NCBI GenBank assembly: GCA_021777035.1
Contig: JAIQZR010000164.1
Coordinates: 25,098-89,097, forward strand
Length of the DNA: 64,000 bases
DNA from: Candidatus Scalindua sp.
GTDB lineage: Bacteria; Planctomycetota; Brocadiia; Brocadiales; Scalinduaceae
Direction: 5' to 3'
Shown: positions 52,989-62,301 of the stretch, piece after piece
Layout: each line of letters opens with the position of its first letter
Numbering within the stretch: position 1 is the first letter of the stretch
Made by a program: the position numbers and the translations under genes
Notes under the pieces: model-generated
The model's database searches: none
What the model saw: only the letters and a program-made list of their open reading frames with translations
Told to the model about the DNA's origin: nothing

Positions 52989-54509
52989 ATGTTAAAATCA
53001 TACTCAAAAGTGAGGGATTATCAGTGTCAAACAGTAATAATATTGACCGCTCTTGTTGTAATATGTATGGCAACCCGCTTATTGTTTATGGGCAGATATC
53101 TGGAGGGGTGGGACAGTGTTGACTTTGCTCTGGGCCTCCATGATTATGATGTTGCACGCTATCAGCCGCATTTTCCGGGTTATCCTGTGTATATATTTCT
53201 CTGCTGGCTGGCGGATCTCCTTGCCGACAGTGATGTGCTCGCATTAACAATACCAGGGGCAGTATTTGGTGGCATTACATTAGTGCCGCTGTTTTATCTG
53301 GCAAGAAGTATGTTTGCTGAAAAGGTCGCTTGGCTTGCGGCCATTCTATACGTTGTCAATCCATTATGCTGGCTGCAATCAGAGAAGGCGTTATCTGATG
53401 CCGTAGGTCTGTTTTTCATAGTACTGTCGGCCCAATTACTCTTTTATGTATCTATCTCTAGGATCAATGCGTCACGATATCTGGTCTCAGGCAGTGTGAT
53501 GCTCGGTATATGCCTGGGAGTCCGGCTGAGCTATTTTCCGTTTGTTATTCTCTGGCTTTATACATTGTATGTTTCATCAAAATCTAATGCGTGGAAAAAA
53601 TCAATATGTTATGGAGTATCTGCTTTAATTATTGGAATATGTGTCTGGCTGATCCCTCTTTCATTTTATACTGGTCTGGGGCCACTTGTGTCGAACGGGC
53701 TTAGCTTTGCGTTCGGACATTTCAGTGACTGGGGAGGTTCGGTAGCTACATCACAAAATATCATTCCAAGGGCCTCTGGTTTTGTGTGGTGTCTCTTCTG
53801 TAACGGGTGTGGTTTCTGGTGTTATGATACCTCTGCGGTTCGCATCATGCCATCCGTTATAATGGGGATCGGTATAATCTTTTACTTTAGACATTTAAGT
53901 AATAATTATAAAACAAGGTTCATTGCATTTTATACGCTTCCCTATTTTCTATGGGTATTCTTCGGGCAGAACCTGGAAAAGCCGCGTCATGTCCTACCTT
54001 TAATCCCTGTGATCATAATCTGTATATCTGTAGGCCTGGTACAGGCCGGATATTTCCTGGATCGTTATTCATATTTAAATATATACAGGTATCGGTTTTT
54101 CTCTCTTTATCGTTTATTTATTGGTATTTTTATTGTGAGTATGAGTATCATATCCGTAAAGGTTGTGGATACTCATAAAAACAGACCGATAGCCCAGGTG
54201 CAGTTGCTTGATTATGTGTGGCGTAATTATGATGACCAATCTACCCGTATTTATTGCTGGGAGACAAAGAGATTGTTTGACTACTATTCCCCTTCGTGGG
54301 ACACAAGGAGGGTCAGGGATATTGATGATTTGTTATATGATGTGGGATCCTCCCCGGTAGCACCGGATGTAATATTATCGACTTCTAAGGTTAATGGAAT
54401 CAGTTCCATTAAGAACCGTTCAAAAGCGATTGTTGAATTTAAGAATGATCGCTATGTTAATAATCCATATCACAAACTGACTCTTTATGATTTAAGTGCT
54501 CTCAAATGA
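52989..54509 (+). CDS. GT-C (GT39/ArnT-like) membrane glycosyltransferase
   Basis: A 506-residue polytopic protein with about eleven helices. Early helix IILTALVVICMATRLLFMG is followed by a periplasmic loop with GWDSVDFALGLHDYDVARYQ, where paired acidic residues match the catalytic site of GT-C enzymes, and PHFPGYPVYIFLCWL. Later HVLPLIPVIIICIS is typical. Such enzymes move a sugar from a polyprenyl carrier to lipid or protein on the periplasmic side. Substrate unknown. The stop overlaps the next ATG by four bases (ATGA), so it is translationally coupled to the histidine kinase, an unusual pairing. Confidence 0.82.
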   Translation: MLKSYSKVRDYQCQTVIILTALVVICMATRLLFMGRYLEGWDSVDFALGLHDYDVARYQPHFPGYPVYIFLCWLADLLADSDVLALTIPGAVFGGITLVPLFYLARSMFAEKVAWLAAILYVVNPLCWLQSEKALSDAVGLFFIVLSAQLLFYVSISRINASRYLVSGSVMLGICLGVRLSYFPFVILWLYTLYVSSKSNAWKKSICYGVSALIIGICVWLIPLSFYTGLGPLVSNGLSFAFGHFSDWGGSVATSQNIIPRASGFVWCLFCNGCGFWCYDTSAVRIMPSVIMGIGIIFYFRHLSNNYKTRFIAFYTLPYFLWVFFGQNLEKPRHVLPLIPVIIICISVGLVQAGYFLDRYSYLNIYRYRFFSLYRLFIGIFIVSMSIISVKVVDTHKNRPIAQVQLLDYVWRNYDDQSTRIYCWETKRLFDYYSPSWDTRRVRDIDDLLYDVGSSPVAPDVILSTSKVNGISSIKNRSKAIVEFKNDRYVNNPYHKLTLYDLSALK

Positions 54510-56074
54510 ATAACAGATACCAGAACAAGATTTGGTTTTCTATCTTTCACCCGGAAAAATTTCACTTGATGCTGTACTATTCCATTACGAGTTTTATTGT
54601 TATAGGTATAGTAAGTTTTGTGGTTGGTGAGGTTTTCTCAAGGATTGAGAAAAATGATTTGATAGAGAGAAGTGAGAAATATGCTGGATACATAGTTAAT
54701 CACATTAATCTTGAGATGTATGATGAGTTTTTCGCCCCGTCAATGGATAAGTATGGGTATGTAGATCTTGAGAATAATGAGGAGCAATTTAACAGCCTTG
54801 ATAAGATAATTAAAAGTAATATCTACGGTTTCAATCTGAAGAAGATCTATCTCTTTGATATGAACGGCCAGATTGTTTACAGCAATATTTCTGATCACGT
54901 AGGTTTTATTCTTGAACGGGGTGAAAATTTACAATTGGATTCTGCGATAAAGAGTGTACCGGCTTCTGCACTTCAGGAAGCGGGCATGAAGGATTCAAAA
55001 GGAGTACTGGTAGAGTCCTCCTTGCTGGAAAGTTATTATCCTGTTTATGAATATAGTGAAGGGACAGTTAATAAAGAGAAGCAGACAGGAGTCATGGAAA
55101 TATATCAGAATATGGAGGAGCTGGACATCCAGATAGCAAGAGCACATAAAAAGGCGGTAATAATAACCGGCTCAAGTATGGGATTACTGTTCTTTATACT
55201 TCTTCTGATAATTAAGAAAGCATCAAATGTGATTCAGTTAAAAACAGACCAACTTGTTGAGGCAAGGGACAATTTGGAGGGTAAGGTAGGAGAGAGGACT
55301 AACGAAATTAAGCAGACATATGAAAGACTTCAGGAGACACAAAAGCGATTGAGCAGATCTGAAAAACTGGCAGGGATAGGAACCCTTGCTGCAGGTGTCG
55401 CACACGAGATAAATAACCCTCTTGCTTCAGTTGCAAGCTGTGCTGAGGGCCTGATGGATCGTCTGGGTAACGTTGATTTTAAGTCAAAAGATGACGAAGA
55501 GGTTTTTCCTGATTATCTAAAGACAATTTATGATGAGACCTATAGGTGTAAGGCCATAATTTCCAAGTTACTGGATTTTTCAAGAAGGCAGATGCCTGTA
55601 TTTGGTAAAGTGAATGTGAATGATCTGGTTGCAAATGTTGTTAAGCTGATAGGACGACAAAAAGAACTGGAAAAGTTGAGTATAGAGCTAAGCTACAGTC
55701 CGGAATCCATTATAATCTATGGTGACGTTAACCAACTCCAGCAGGTTTTTTTAAATATGATCTTGAACGCAATCGATGCAACAGCAGACGGAGGAAAGAT
55801 TAACATAACTACTATAATAGTTGATAACCATGCCCAAGTGGTTTTTGAGGACACCGGTTGTGGTATTGTTCCTGAGAATTTAGACAAAGTCTTTGAACCT
55901 TTTTTTTCAACTAAATCACCGGGAAAGGGTACCGGTCTTGGGTTGTCCATCTGTTATGGTATTATTGAAGAACACAAAGGGAAGATTTCAGTTAGTAGTA
56001 GTGGAGACGGGAATGGCGCAGTATTTACCATCTCTCTGCCGGTATATATAGAACAAGGTGATTGCAAAAGCTGA
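54506..56074 (+). CDS. Membrane sensor histidine kinase
   Basis: A 522-residue kinase. Transmembrane helices near 18-42 (YYSITSFIVIGIVSFVVGEVF) and 213-235 (IITGSSMGLLFFILLLII) bracket a periplasmic sensor of about 170 residues. A coiled-coil linker follows, then the DHp domain with LAGIGTLAAGVAHEINNPLA (His phospho-acceptor near residue 301). The catalytic domain has LQQVFLNMILNAIDATADGG (N), VVFEDTGCGIVPENLDKVFE (G1) and GTGLGLSICYGIIEEHKG (G2). It belongs to the NtrB-like class. The response regulator lies 203 bp downstream, so they form a two-component system; the signal is unknown. Confidence 0.94.
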   Translation: MNNRYQNKIWFSIFHPEKFHLMLYYSITSFIVIGIVSFVVGEVFSRIEKNDLIERSEKYAGYIVNHINLEMYDEFFAPSMDKYGYVDLENNEEQFNSLDKIIKSNIYGFNLKKIYLFDMNGQIVYSNISDHVGFILERGENLQLDSAIKSVPASALQEAGMKDSKGVLVESSLLESYYPVYEYSEGTVNKEKQTGVMEIYQNMEELDIQIARAHKKAVIITGSSMGLLFFILLLIIKKASNVIQLKTDQLVEARDNLEGKVGERTNEIKQTYERLQETQKRLSRSEKLAGIGTLAAGVAHEINNPLASVASCAEGLMDRLGNVDFKSKDDEEVFPDYLKTIYDETYRCKAIISKLLDFSRRQMPVFGKVNVNDLVANVVKLIGRQKELEKLSIELSYSPESIIIYGDVNQLQQVFLNMILNAIDATADGGKINITTIIVDNHAQVVFEDTGCGIVPENLDKVFEPFFSTKSPGKGTGLGLSICYGIIEEHKGKISVSSSGDGNGAVFTISLPVYIEQGDCKS

Positions 56075-56094
56075 GTGAATATATTTTAGTTTTT

Positions 56095-56131
56095 CCGTAC
56101 CCGCCAGAATGATTGTCGGGCTGGCGAACGG
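56095..56131 (+). repeat. Palindrome between kinase and regulator
   Basis: CCGT and CGCCAG (56095-56107) pair with CTGGCG and ACGG (56121-56131). It could fold as a hairpin in the kinase-regulator message. Confidence 0.5.
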
Positions 56132-56276
56132 ATTCATCGGACGGAGACTGGGACGGCAGAGGTTGTAGATTTACTGATGACATTTCCATTCCCATGTAAG
56201 TGGGGATCTATTAATTTTGAATTATTAAGTTATATCCTGTAATACGTCACAATGTAACGGTAATATATTGAATATT

Positions 56277-57623
56277 ATGAAAAATAAAATTAAGCTTCTT
56301 TTTGTAGATGATGACAAGACCTTCAGCAAGATCATGAAGAAGGAGTTGACTCGTATGGGGCACTCTGTCGTTTGTGCCGATTGTGGTGAGGCGGCTATTG
56401 ATGCATTAAGCAAGCGTGACTTTGAGGTAATAATACTAGATATTAAGATGCCGGGTATTGGAGGTCTCAATACTTTGAAGCGTATTAAAGAGATTGGTCC
56501 TGAAGTGGAAGTAATAATGCTCACAGGCAGGGCTACCATTGAGAGTGCTGTTGAGTCAATGAAGATGGGGGCATACGATTACATTACAAAACCATGCAGA
56601 CTTAACGAACTGGATATGCTCTTAAAAAAGGCTTATGAGAAGAGACAGATTTCTAAAGAAAATATTTCGTTGAAGAGGCTGGCGACAAGTAAGGAGCAGG
56701 ACAAAGTCATGATAAGTCAGAGTGACAAAATGAAGCCGGTTTTAAAGCTTATAAACAAAGTTTCCGTAACGGGGGCTACCGTACTGATTCAGGGTGAGAG
56801 TGGCACTGGAAAGGAGCTTGTTGCCAGGGACATTCATCAGAAAAGCAAACGAAACAAGTATCCATTTGTGGCTGTTAATTGTGCTGCTCTTCAGGATACA
56901 CTTCTTGAGAGCGAACTATTTGGCCATGTAAAGGGTGCATTTACTGGCGCCCATGAGACACGCCTGGGGCTTTTTGAGGTTGCGGACAAAGGAACCATGT
57001 TCCTGGATGAGGTTGGTGAGATGCCAATAAATATTCAGGCGAAACTGCTGAGAGTGTTGGAGTCCGGAGAAATTCGCAGATTGGGAGATAGTAAGATAAT
57101 CTTTGTTGATACCAGGATTATAACGGCTACAAATAAAGATATTGCTGCTATGGTGAAAAAAGGTTCTTTTCGTGAGGACCTGTTTTTCAGGATTAATATA
57201 GTTCGTTTATCCCTGCCACCATTGAGAGACAGGAAGGATGATATTCCGCTACTTGTACAACACTTCCTTAAAACACATAAGATTAATGTAAAGGAGAAGA
57301 AGTTTTGCCCTGACGCGCTTGAGTGTATAAAGAGATACTCCTGGCCCGGTAATATAAGAGAACTTGAGAATTTTGTAGAAAACATTATTATTGTTGCTGA
57401 CGGTGAAGAGATAGGTGTCTCTGATCTGCCTGAAGAGATTAGAGGATATGTGAATACAGATGATTATGTCCGTAACACTGACGTCTCTCTCTCCGACCTT
57501 GAGAAGCAGCATATAATTAACACATTGTCAAAAATGAAAGGAAACAAAACGCGTGTAGCTGAAACGCTAGGCATATCTATAAAAACCCTGTATAACAAGT
57601 TGAAATCATACAATATTCTTTGA
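56277..57623 (+). CDS. Sigma54-dependent response regulator (NtrC family)
   Basis: A 448-residue activator. The receiver domain covers 1-120: [29 protein letters not shown] (Asp phosphorylation site near residue 53), [23 protein letters not shown]. The AAA+ domain begins around 145 with Walker [18 protein letters not shown], the sigma54-contact loop [15 protein letters not shown] (GAFTGA), [10 protein letters not shown] and [14 protein letters not shown]. The Fis-type helix-turn-helix ends the protein ([20 protein letters not shown]). ATG 56277 is preferred to TTG 56268. Cognate of the kinase at 54506. Target genes would carry GG-N10-GC sigma54 promoters; I found none certain here. Confidence 0.95.
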   Translation: MKNKIKLLFVDDDKTFSKIMKKELTRMGHSVVCADCGEAAIDALSKRDFEVIILDIKMPGIGGLNTLKRIKEIGPEVEVIMLTGRATIESAVESMKMGAYDYITKPCRLNELDMLLKKAYEKRQISKENISLKRLATSKEQDKVMISQSDKMKPVLKLINKVSVTGATVLIQGESGTGKELVARDIHQKSKRNKYPFVAVNCAALQDTLLESELFGHVKGAFTGAHETRLGLFEVADKGTMFLDEVGEMPINIQAKLLRVLESGEIRRLGDSKIIFVDTRIITATNKDIAAMVKKGSFREDLFFRINIVRLSLPPLRDRKDDIPLLVQHFLKTHKINVKEKKFCPDALECIKRYSWPGNIRELENFVENIIIVADGEEIGVSDLPEEIRGYVNTDDYVRNTDVSLSDLEKQHIINTLSKMKGNKTRVAETLGISIKTLYNKLKSYNIL

Positions 57624-57697
57624 AAAAGTCGTTAGGTTTTTATTTTTTAAAACCCAACCTAATGACGCTTAATTATTACATGGTAGGAGATAATATT

Positions 57698-57943
57698 ATG
57701 TCGGATTATTTTGATTGTCCAAATTGTGGGGCAGAGGTACCAAGAAAAGCAAAATCGTGTCCTGATTGTGGTTCAGACGAGAAAACCGGATGGTCAGATG
57801 ACACTATGTATGACGGACTGGATCTTCCTGTATATGAAGAAGCCGATATGCAGACAAAGACGTCTATGTTTCAAAGTAAAATTATGTATTACATCGTAGC
57901 AATATTGACAATTGTGGCCTTCATATTGTTTTATATAGTGTAG
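57698..57943 (+). CDS. Zinc-ribbon membrane-anchored protein, 81 aa
   Basis: From ATG 57698 (TAGGAG upstream), 81 residues. YFDCPNCGAEVPRKAKSCPDCGSDE is a zinc ribbon with two CxxC pairs. An acidic linker follows, then one C-terminal helix (about 60-80, IMYYIVAILTIVAFILFYIV), so the ribbon would face the cytoplasm. The longer TTG start at 57620 overlaps the regulator's stop region and is less likely. It directly follows the sigma54 regulator and may be co-transcribed. Role unknown. Confidence 0.75.
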   Translation: MSDYFDCPNCGAEVPRKAKSCPDCGSDEKTGWSDDTMYDGLDLPVYEEADMQTKTSMFQSKIMYYIVAILTIVAFILFYIV

Positions 57944-58254
57944 CTAATACCATGTCGCTTCACATTATTATTTTAGCTTAGTATGTTTAACTGAAGAACA
58001 TTAAACAGTTGTCAAATGGAGATGTATCTTTGAGACTATCTTCCTTTTCCAAGGATCCCGGTTACAATAATACTATGGTAAGGAGATGAAGAGTTTTCTC
58101 CCAGATCAGATCTTTTACTTGACTCGACCTTGTGAACAACGCCTACCGGTTGATGTTCTCTGGTCAACCACCATGATTAGTGTTCTGGTAATGGTTTCAT
58201 GCGAGATATTGCAGACATAGTTTTTTCAATGATTTCCGGAAAATGAATTAAAGT
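57944..58254. other. Gap with no gene recognised
   Basis: 310 bp without open frame or obvious hairpin. No RNA gene features were found. Confidence 0.35.
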
Positions 58255-59343
58255 ATGCTTTCAATTGCGCATTTCATCTCACCTCATGGGTTTGGTCATG
58301 CTGCACGGGCGTGTGCTGTAATTGCCGCTATTCATGAGATTAATCCCTCGATAAGATTTGAAATATTTACAACAATTCCTCAATGGTTTTTTGAACAATC
58401 GATTCCTGGGGTCTTCACATACCACCGTTTATTGACGGACATAGGTATGGTTCAGGAGACACCTCTACGTGAAGATTTACCGGAAACTCTTCGCAAGCTT
58501 AATAACTTTCTTCCTTATGATCCGTCTCAGATTCAGAGTTTGTCAGAAAAGATAAACAGATTAAAATGCAGCTTGATCATATGTGATATCTCTCCAATGG
58601 GGATCGCGGTTGCACAGAAAGCCGGTATCCCTTCAGTATTGATTGAAAACTTCACTTGGGACTGGGTATATGGAAATTATGTAAGTGCAAATTTTCCTGC
58701 TGAAGAATTAATTGATTATCTACGAGAGATATACCGTCATGTGGATTACCACATTCAGACAGAACCTGTCTGTTTTTATCAAAATGTTGATCTCTGTACG
58801 GTACCTATCAGTCGAATGGTAAGGGATACTTCTCAACAAATCAGACAAAGGCTGGGCATGCCTGGTGGGGCGAAGGTCGTGTTGGTTACAATGGGGGGGA
58901 TACCGGAAAAATATACGTTCTTAGAACACCTGACATTCCGGACTGATATTTATTTTATTATTCCAGATGGTACCCAGACAGTGCAGCTTGTTGACAATCT
59001 AGTATTATTGCCTCGCCGTTCTGATTTTTTCCATCCTGACCTTGTCAATGCTTGCGATGCGGTAATAGGAAAACTCGGCTATAGCACTCTTGCTGAGATT
59101 TATCACTCCGGAGTTCCTTACGGATATATTCCACGTTCTACTTTTAAAGAGTCTGAGATACTTGAAGCGTTCGTAAAAAGTCAGATGAGCGGTAGTGCTA
59201 TTTCCGAGTCACAATTTCAAGATGGTGGTTGGTTATCTTCTCTTCCGGAAATTCTGGCATTGCCGGGAACAAAACGAAACAATTCAAATGGGGCGGTAGA
59301 AGTATCGCAGTTCATTTGTAAAGTGCTGGGCATTAAGCCTTAG
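58255..59343 (+). CDS. Glycosyltransferase-like protein (GT-B, MurG/GT28 style)
   Basis: A 362-residue cytoplasmic protein. The N-terminus MLSIAHFISPHGFGHAARACAV carries the GxGH..R pattern that starts MurG-like and related GT-B glycosyltransferases. DLIIC-like LIICDISPMGIAVAQKAGIP follows near residue 105. The C-terminal half has KVVLVTMGGIPEKY and ACDAVIGKLGYSTLAEIYHSGVP, the position of the nucleotide-sugar binding site. It has no signal or membrane helix. Substrate unknown; wall, lipid or trehalose-type targets are all possible. It converges with prmC, 15 bp between stops. Confidence 0.7.
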   Translation: MLSIAHFISPHGFGHAARACAVIAAIHEINPSIRFEIFTTIPQWFFEQSIPGVFTYHRLLTDIGMVQETPLREDLPETLRKLNNFLPYDPSQIQSLSEKINRLKCSLIICDISPMGIAVAQKAGIPSVLIENFTWDWVYGNYVSANFPAEELIDYLREIYRHVDYHIQTEPVCFYQNVDLCTVPISRMVRDTSQQIRQRLGMPGGAKVVLVTMGGIPEKYTFLEHLTFRTDIYFIIPDGTQTVQLVDNLVLLPRRSDFFHPDLVNACDAVIGKLGYSTLAEIYHSGVPYGYIPRSTFKESEILEAFVKSQMSGSAISESQFQDGGWLSSLPEILALPGTKRNNSNGAVEVSQFICKVLGIKP

Positions 59344-59358
59344 ACACCTGTTTTACTA

Positions 59359-60252
59359 TTATTTTGCTCTTGCAGATATTATGCGTTCTTTTCCCTGTAG
59401 GTCTTTGATTACCTCTATTTCATCGTAATACAGTTCGTTTTGCATAAGCTTTATAACGGTATTTGCCTGGGTTTCTCCAATTTCGACAATCAGATAACCG
59501 CCAGGTCTCAACCAATCAGTGGCGCCCATAATTATTCGTCGGTAGAAACAAAATCCATCCTTACCACCAACCAGCGCTTCCCACGGTTCGTGTTCTCTTA
59601 CTTCCGGTTCCAAACTGTTCCATTCAGATTCGCTTATGTAAGGAGGATTTGAAACAATAAAATCAACCTGTTTTTTTTGAATATTGCCAACGAATATATT
59701 ATAAAAATCTCCATTCAGGAGATGGACTTTATCAATAACCTTATGCCTTTGAACATTTGTTTGTGCGAGTGTTAATGCATCCTGTGAGATGTCATTTGTA
59801 TATATCTCTGCATTGCTCAGGAATTTAGCCAGGGATACGGCAATATTGCCTGAACCTGTTCCTATGTCCATGACGATTATGCGCTTGTCTGAGAATTTAT
59901 CATCTTCCGCTCTCTTGAGTACCGTTTCTACAAGTATCTCTGTTTCAGGCCTTGGTATTAAAACACGTTCGTCTACAACAAAGTCAAGTGACATGAACTC
60001 TGCGCGACGGGTAATATATTGCAGGGGGACATGGGCTGCTCTTTTGTATATTAATTCTTTGTACTTGCATATGTCGGTAGCATCTATAACATTGTTCGGA
60101 TTTGTATAGAGCCTGGATCTGTCACACGACAATACATATGCCAAAAGTGTATCGGCATCTATTTCAGGAAATTCAATTTCAGATCTCTTTAATATTGTAA
60201 TTGCCCATTTTATACTATTACGAATTGTGTTTCCGTCTTGTGCATGAGTCAT
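59359..60252 (-). CDS. prmC: Release factor glutamine methyltransferase PrmC
   Basis: Methylates the glutamine in the GGQ motif of peptide release factors using SAM. The 297-residue protein has the N-terminal helical domain (DADTLLAYVLSCDRSRLY), PLQYITRRAEFMSLDFVVDERVLIPRPETEILV, SAM motif VMDIGTGSGNIAVSLAK near residue 127, and the substrate motif IVSNPPYISESEW (NPPY) near 200. Complete. It lies 76 bp after prfA, whose product is its substrate, with rpmE upstream, a common bacterial order. Confidence 0.96.
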   Translation of the reverse strand: MTHAQDGNTIRNSIKWAITILKRSEIEFPEIDADTLLAYVLSCDRSRLYTNPNNVIDATDICKYKELIYKRAAHVPLQYITRRAEFMSLDFVVDERVLIPRPETEILVETVLKRAEDDKFSDKRIIVMDIGTGSGNIAVSLAKFLSNAEIYTNDISQDALTLAQTNVQRHKVIDKVHLLNGDFYNIFVGNIQKKQVDFIVSNPPYISESEWNSLEPEVREHEPWEALVGGKDGFCFYRRIIMGATDWLRPGGYLIVEIGETQANTVIKLMQNELYYDEIEVIKDLQGKERIISARAK

Positions 60253-60328
60253 GATTGTGAATAAAGGCGAGAAGGTATGCTGAGCCTGGTAATGGATTTT
60301 GGGGTTATGATGTCAGTGGAGAATACAA

Positions 60329-61426
60329 TTAAAGAGTTTCGGCCAATTCCTTTATTTTTTCCTGTTTTCCATATTCTGTCATGGCATCAATCAAAGCGTC
60401 TATTTCTCCAAGCATTATTTTTTCCAGATTGTATATATTGAGATTTATCCTGTGGTCAGTTACCCTGTTTTGTGGAAAGTTATATGTGCGGATTTTTTCG
60501 CTTCTGTCACCGGAACCGATCTGAGTACGCCGTGTCTTATCACGTTTATTTTTGGTCTCTTCCTGATAAAAAGTGTAGAGACGGCTCCGAAGCACACGCA
60601 TTGCTTTTGCACGGTTTCTGTGTTGGGATTTTTCATCCATGCACTTGACGACCAAACCGGTAGGCAAGTGGACAATCCTGATGGCAGAGCTGGTTTTGTT
60701 GACTTTCTGTCCCCCCGGTCCGGATGATCGAAATGTGTCAACGGTGATCTCTTTTGGGTCAATTTTGACATCAACATCTTCTACTTCCGGTAGAACAGCT
60801 ACTGTCGCAGCAGAGGTATGAATCCTTCCACTCGTTTCTGTGGAAGGAACCCTCTGCACTCTGTGGGTTCCACTTTCAAAGCACAGTTTGCTATAAACTG
60901 ACTGTCCTTCAATGGAAAAGGTCACTTCTTTAAAACCTCCAATTTCCGTAAGGCTGGAGTCCATCATTTCAATTTTCCATTTTTGCTTTTCTGCATATCT
61001 TGAGTACATCCTGAAAAGATCTGCGGCGAATAGTGCCGCTTCATCGCCACCTGTTCCCGCACGAATTTCCATTATCGCACTCTTAGTGGCATCACCACTT
61101 TCAGTAAAGAAGCACCCTTTTACCTCTTCAAAAAGCTCAATTTCTTTCTCTTCCAGGCTACCCAGTTCATCCCTGGCCATTTCGTATAAGTCTTTATCGC
61201 CGCTGTTCTCGGAGATGATCGTACTCGCTTCTTCTTTTTGCTTAAGTGTTTCGTCCAGTTGGAGATATTTGGCTACGAATTTTGATAGTCTACCGTGTTC
61301 TTTAACATAAGTGGTATATCTGGCATTGTCCGCAATGATCTCCGGATCTGCTAGATGCTTTTCCAGTTCATTATTGCGCTCAAACATCTCCTTCAGCTTC
61401 CTTAACAGTTTTTCGTTAATCTGCAC
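60329..61426 (-). CDS. prfA: Peptide chain release factor 1
   Basis: Recognises UAA and UAG in the ribosomal A site and hydrolyses peptidyl-tRNA. The 365-residue product has the tripeptide-anticodon region ([23 protein letters not shown]/PxT type) near residue 187, the catalytic GGQ loop STDTFRSS-like [19 protein letters not shown] near 230, and [20 protein letters not shown]. Length is normal for RF1. Its start overlaps the end of rpmE by 11 bases, so expression is coupled. Confidence 0.97.
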   Translation of the reverse strand: MQINEKLLRKLKEMFERNNELEKHLADPEIIADNARYTTYVKEHGRLSKFVAKYLQLDETLKQKEEASTIISENSGDKDLYEMARDELGSLEEKEIELFEEVKGCFFTESGDATKSAIMEIRAGTGGDEAALFAADLFRMYSRYAEKQKWKIEMMDSSLTEIGGFKEVTFSIEGQSVYSKLCFESGTHRVQRVPSTETSGRIHTSAATVAVLPEVEDVDVKIDPKEITVDTFRSSGPGGQKVNKTSSAIRIVHLPTGLVVKCMDEKSQHRNRAKAMRVLRSRLYTFYQEETKNKRDKTRRTQIGSGDRSEKIRTYNFPQNRVTDHRINLNIYNLEKIMLGEIDALIDAMTEYGKQEKIKELAETL

Positions 61427-61700
61427 TACCGGTCTCCGGGTTTGCTTCTACGGCAACGGCACTCTGTTCTTTCTCGCCAGGGCCACCTTTAGTTGAACTT
61501 TCAGTCCATTTGAATTTCTGTTTAAACCTTTCAACCCTTCCGGCGCTATCTACAAATTTCTGCTTTCCAGTATAAAAAGGATGGCACTTAGAACATACTT
61601 CGACATGGATTTTACTTGCTGTTGATCGTGTTACAAAGGTTTCCCCACAACCGCATGTAACAGTTGTTTCTACCATTTTTGGATGAATTCCTTCTTTCAT
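61416..61700 (-). CDS. rpmE: 50S ribosomal protein L31 with extended tail
   Basis: Zinc-containing L31: [22 protein letters not shown] has the CxC pair, and [20 protein letters not shown] has CxxC, then [10 protein letters not shown]. The protein runs to 94 residues against about 70 usual. The surplus is a polar tail rich in Gly, Glu and Ala ([20 protein letters not shown]). The start has the typical MKxxIHP N-terminus. It is first of the rpmE-prfA-prmC unit, with the 3' end overlapping prfA. Confidence 0.96.
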   Translation of the reverse strand: MKEGIHPKMVETTVTCGCGETFVTRSTASKIHVEVCSKCHPFYTGKQKFVDSAGRVERFKQKFKWTESSTKGGPGEKEQSAVAVEANPETGSAD

Positions 61701-62301
61701 TAGTACTTGTCTCCATTAATTTAAAATAACTCTAAAATTTAAAAACACTAATATTGTTTTAATTATTCTATAAGTGTTTATCCACTGTGAATTTAACAAA
61801 CCCTACATACTACCAGAGAATATGAATTGTTGCAATGAAAAACAATAGATATTAAAGATTGTGCTGTAAACTATTTCCTGGGTTAAGACCAAATAATTTA
61901 ATATATATTTCTTTATTCCAATATGAATATTTATTTACAGTAGCATCCGGTTAGTTTTTTGCGTGTACCGTTTTTTATACCCGAACTGTTGGAAGAGACG
62001 TAGGGCGAGGCTTTAGCCTTGCGATTAATGTACAAAAGCAAACCTAAAGGATTGCCCTACGTGTTACGTGCAAAAAACTAACCGGACGCTACTGATTTAT
62101 GTCATTATTCAAGCTGATTTCGCAATTCATTTAACGATGGAATCCATTATGGACGTGTTTGTACAGGGCCAATTTGTATTTGACACTATGGCTTTAAACT
62201 GATATTCTCACAGCACTTATTAAGAAACGAGGGACTAGAGATAGACCTTGCCTAAGTTGTTTTGTCTGTCATTGGATTTTTAAATAATATTGGAGTTAAT
62301 A
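61701..62301. other. Gap holding MITE copy 4
   Basis: 600 bp between divergent rpmE and the hldE-like gene. Apart from the complete MITE copy at 61938-62094 no gene or RNA is recognised. Promoters for both neighbours must lie here but none stands out. Confidence 0.5.
61938..62094. mobile_element. MITE-like element, copy 4 (complete)
   Basis: 157 bp from CAGTAGCATCCGGTTAG to CTAACCGGACGCTACTG, the clearest terminal inverted repeats of the family. Interior CGTAGGGCGAGGCTTTAGCC and AGGATTGCCCTACG match copy 1. Flanks share ATTTAT (left ending 61937, right from 62095), a possible degraded target duplication. Confidence 0.88.
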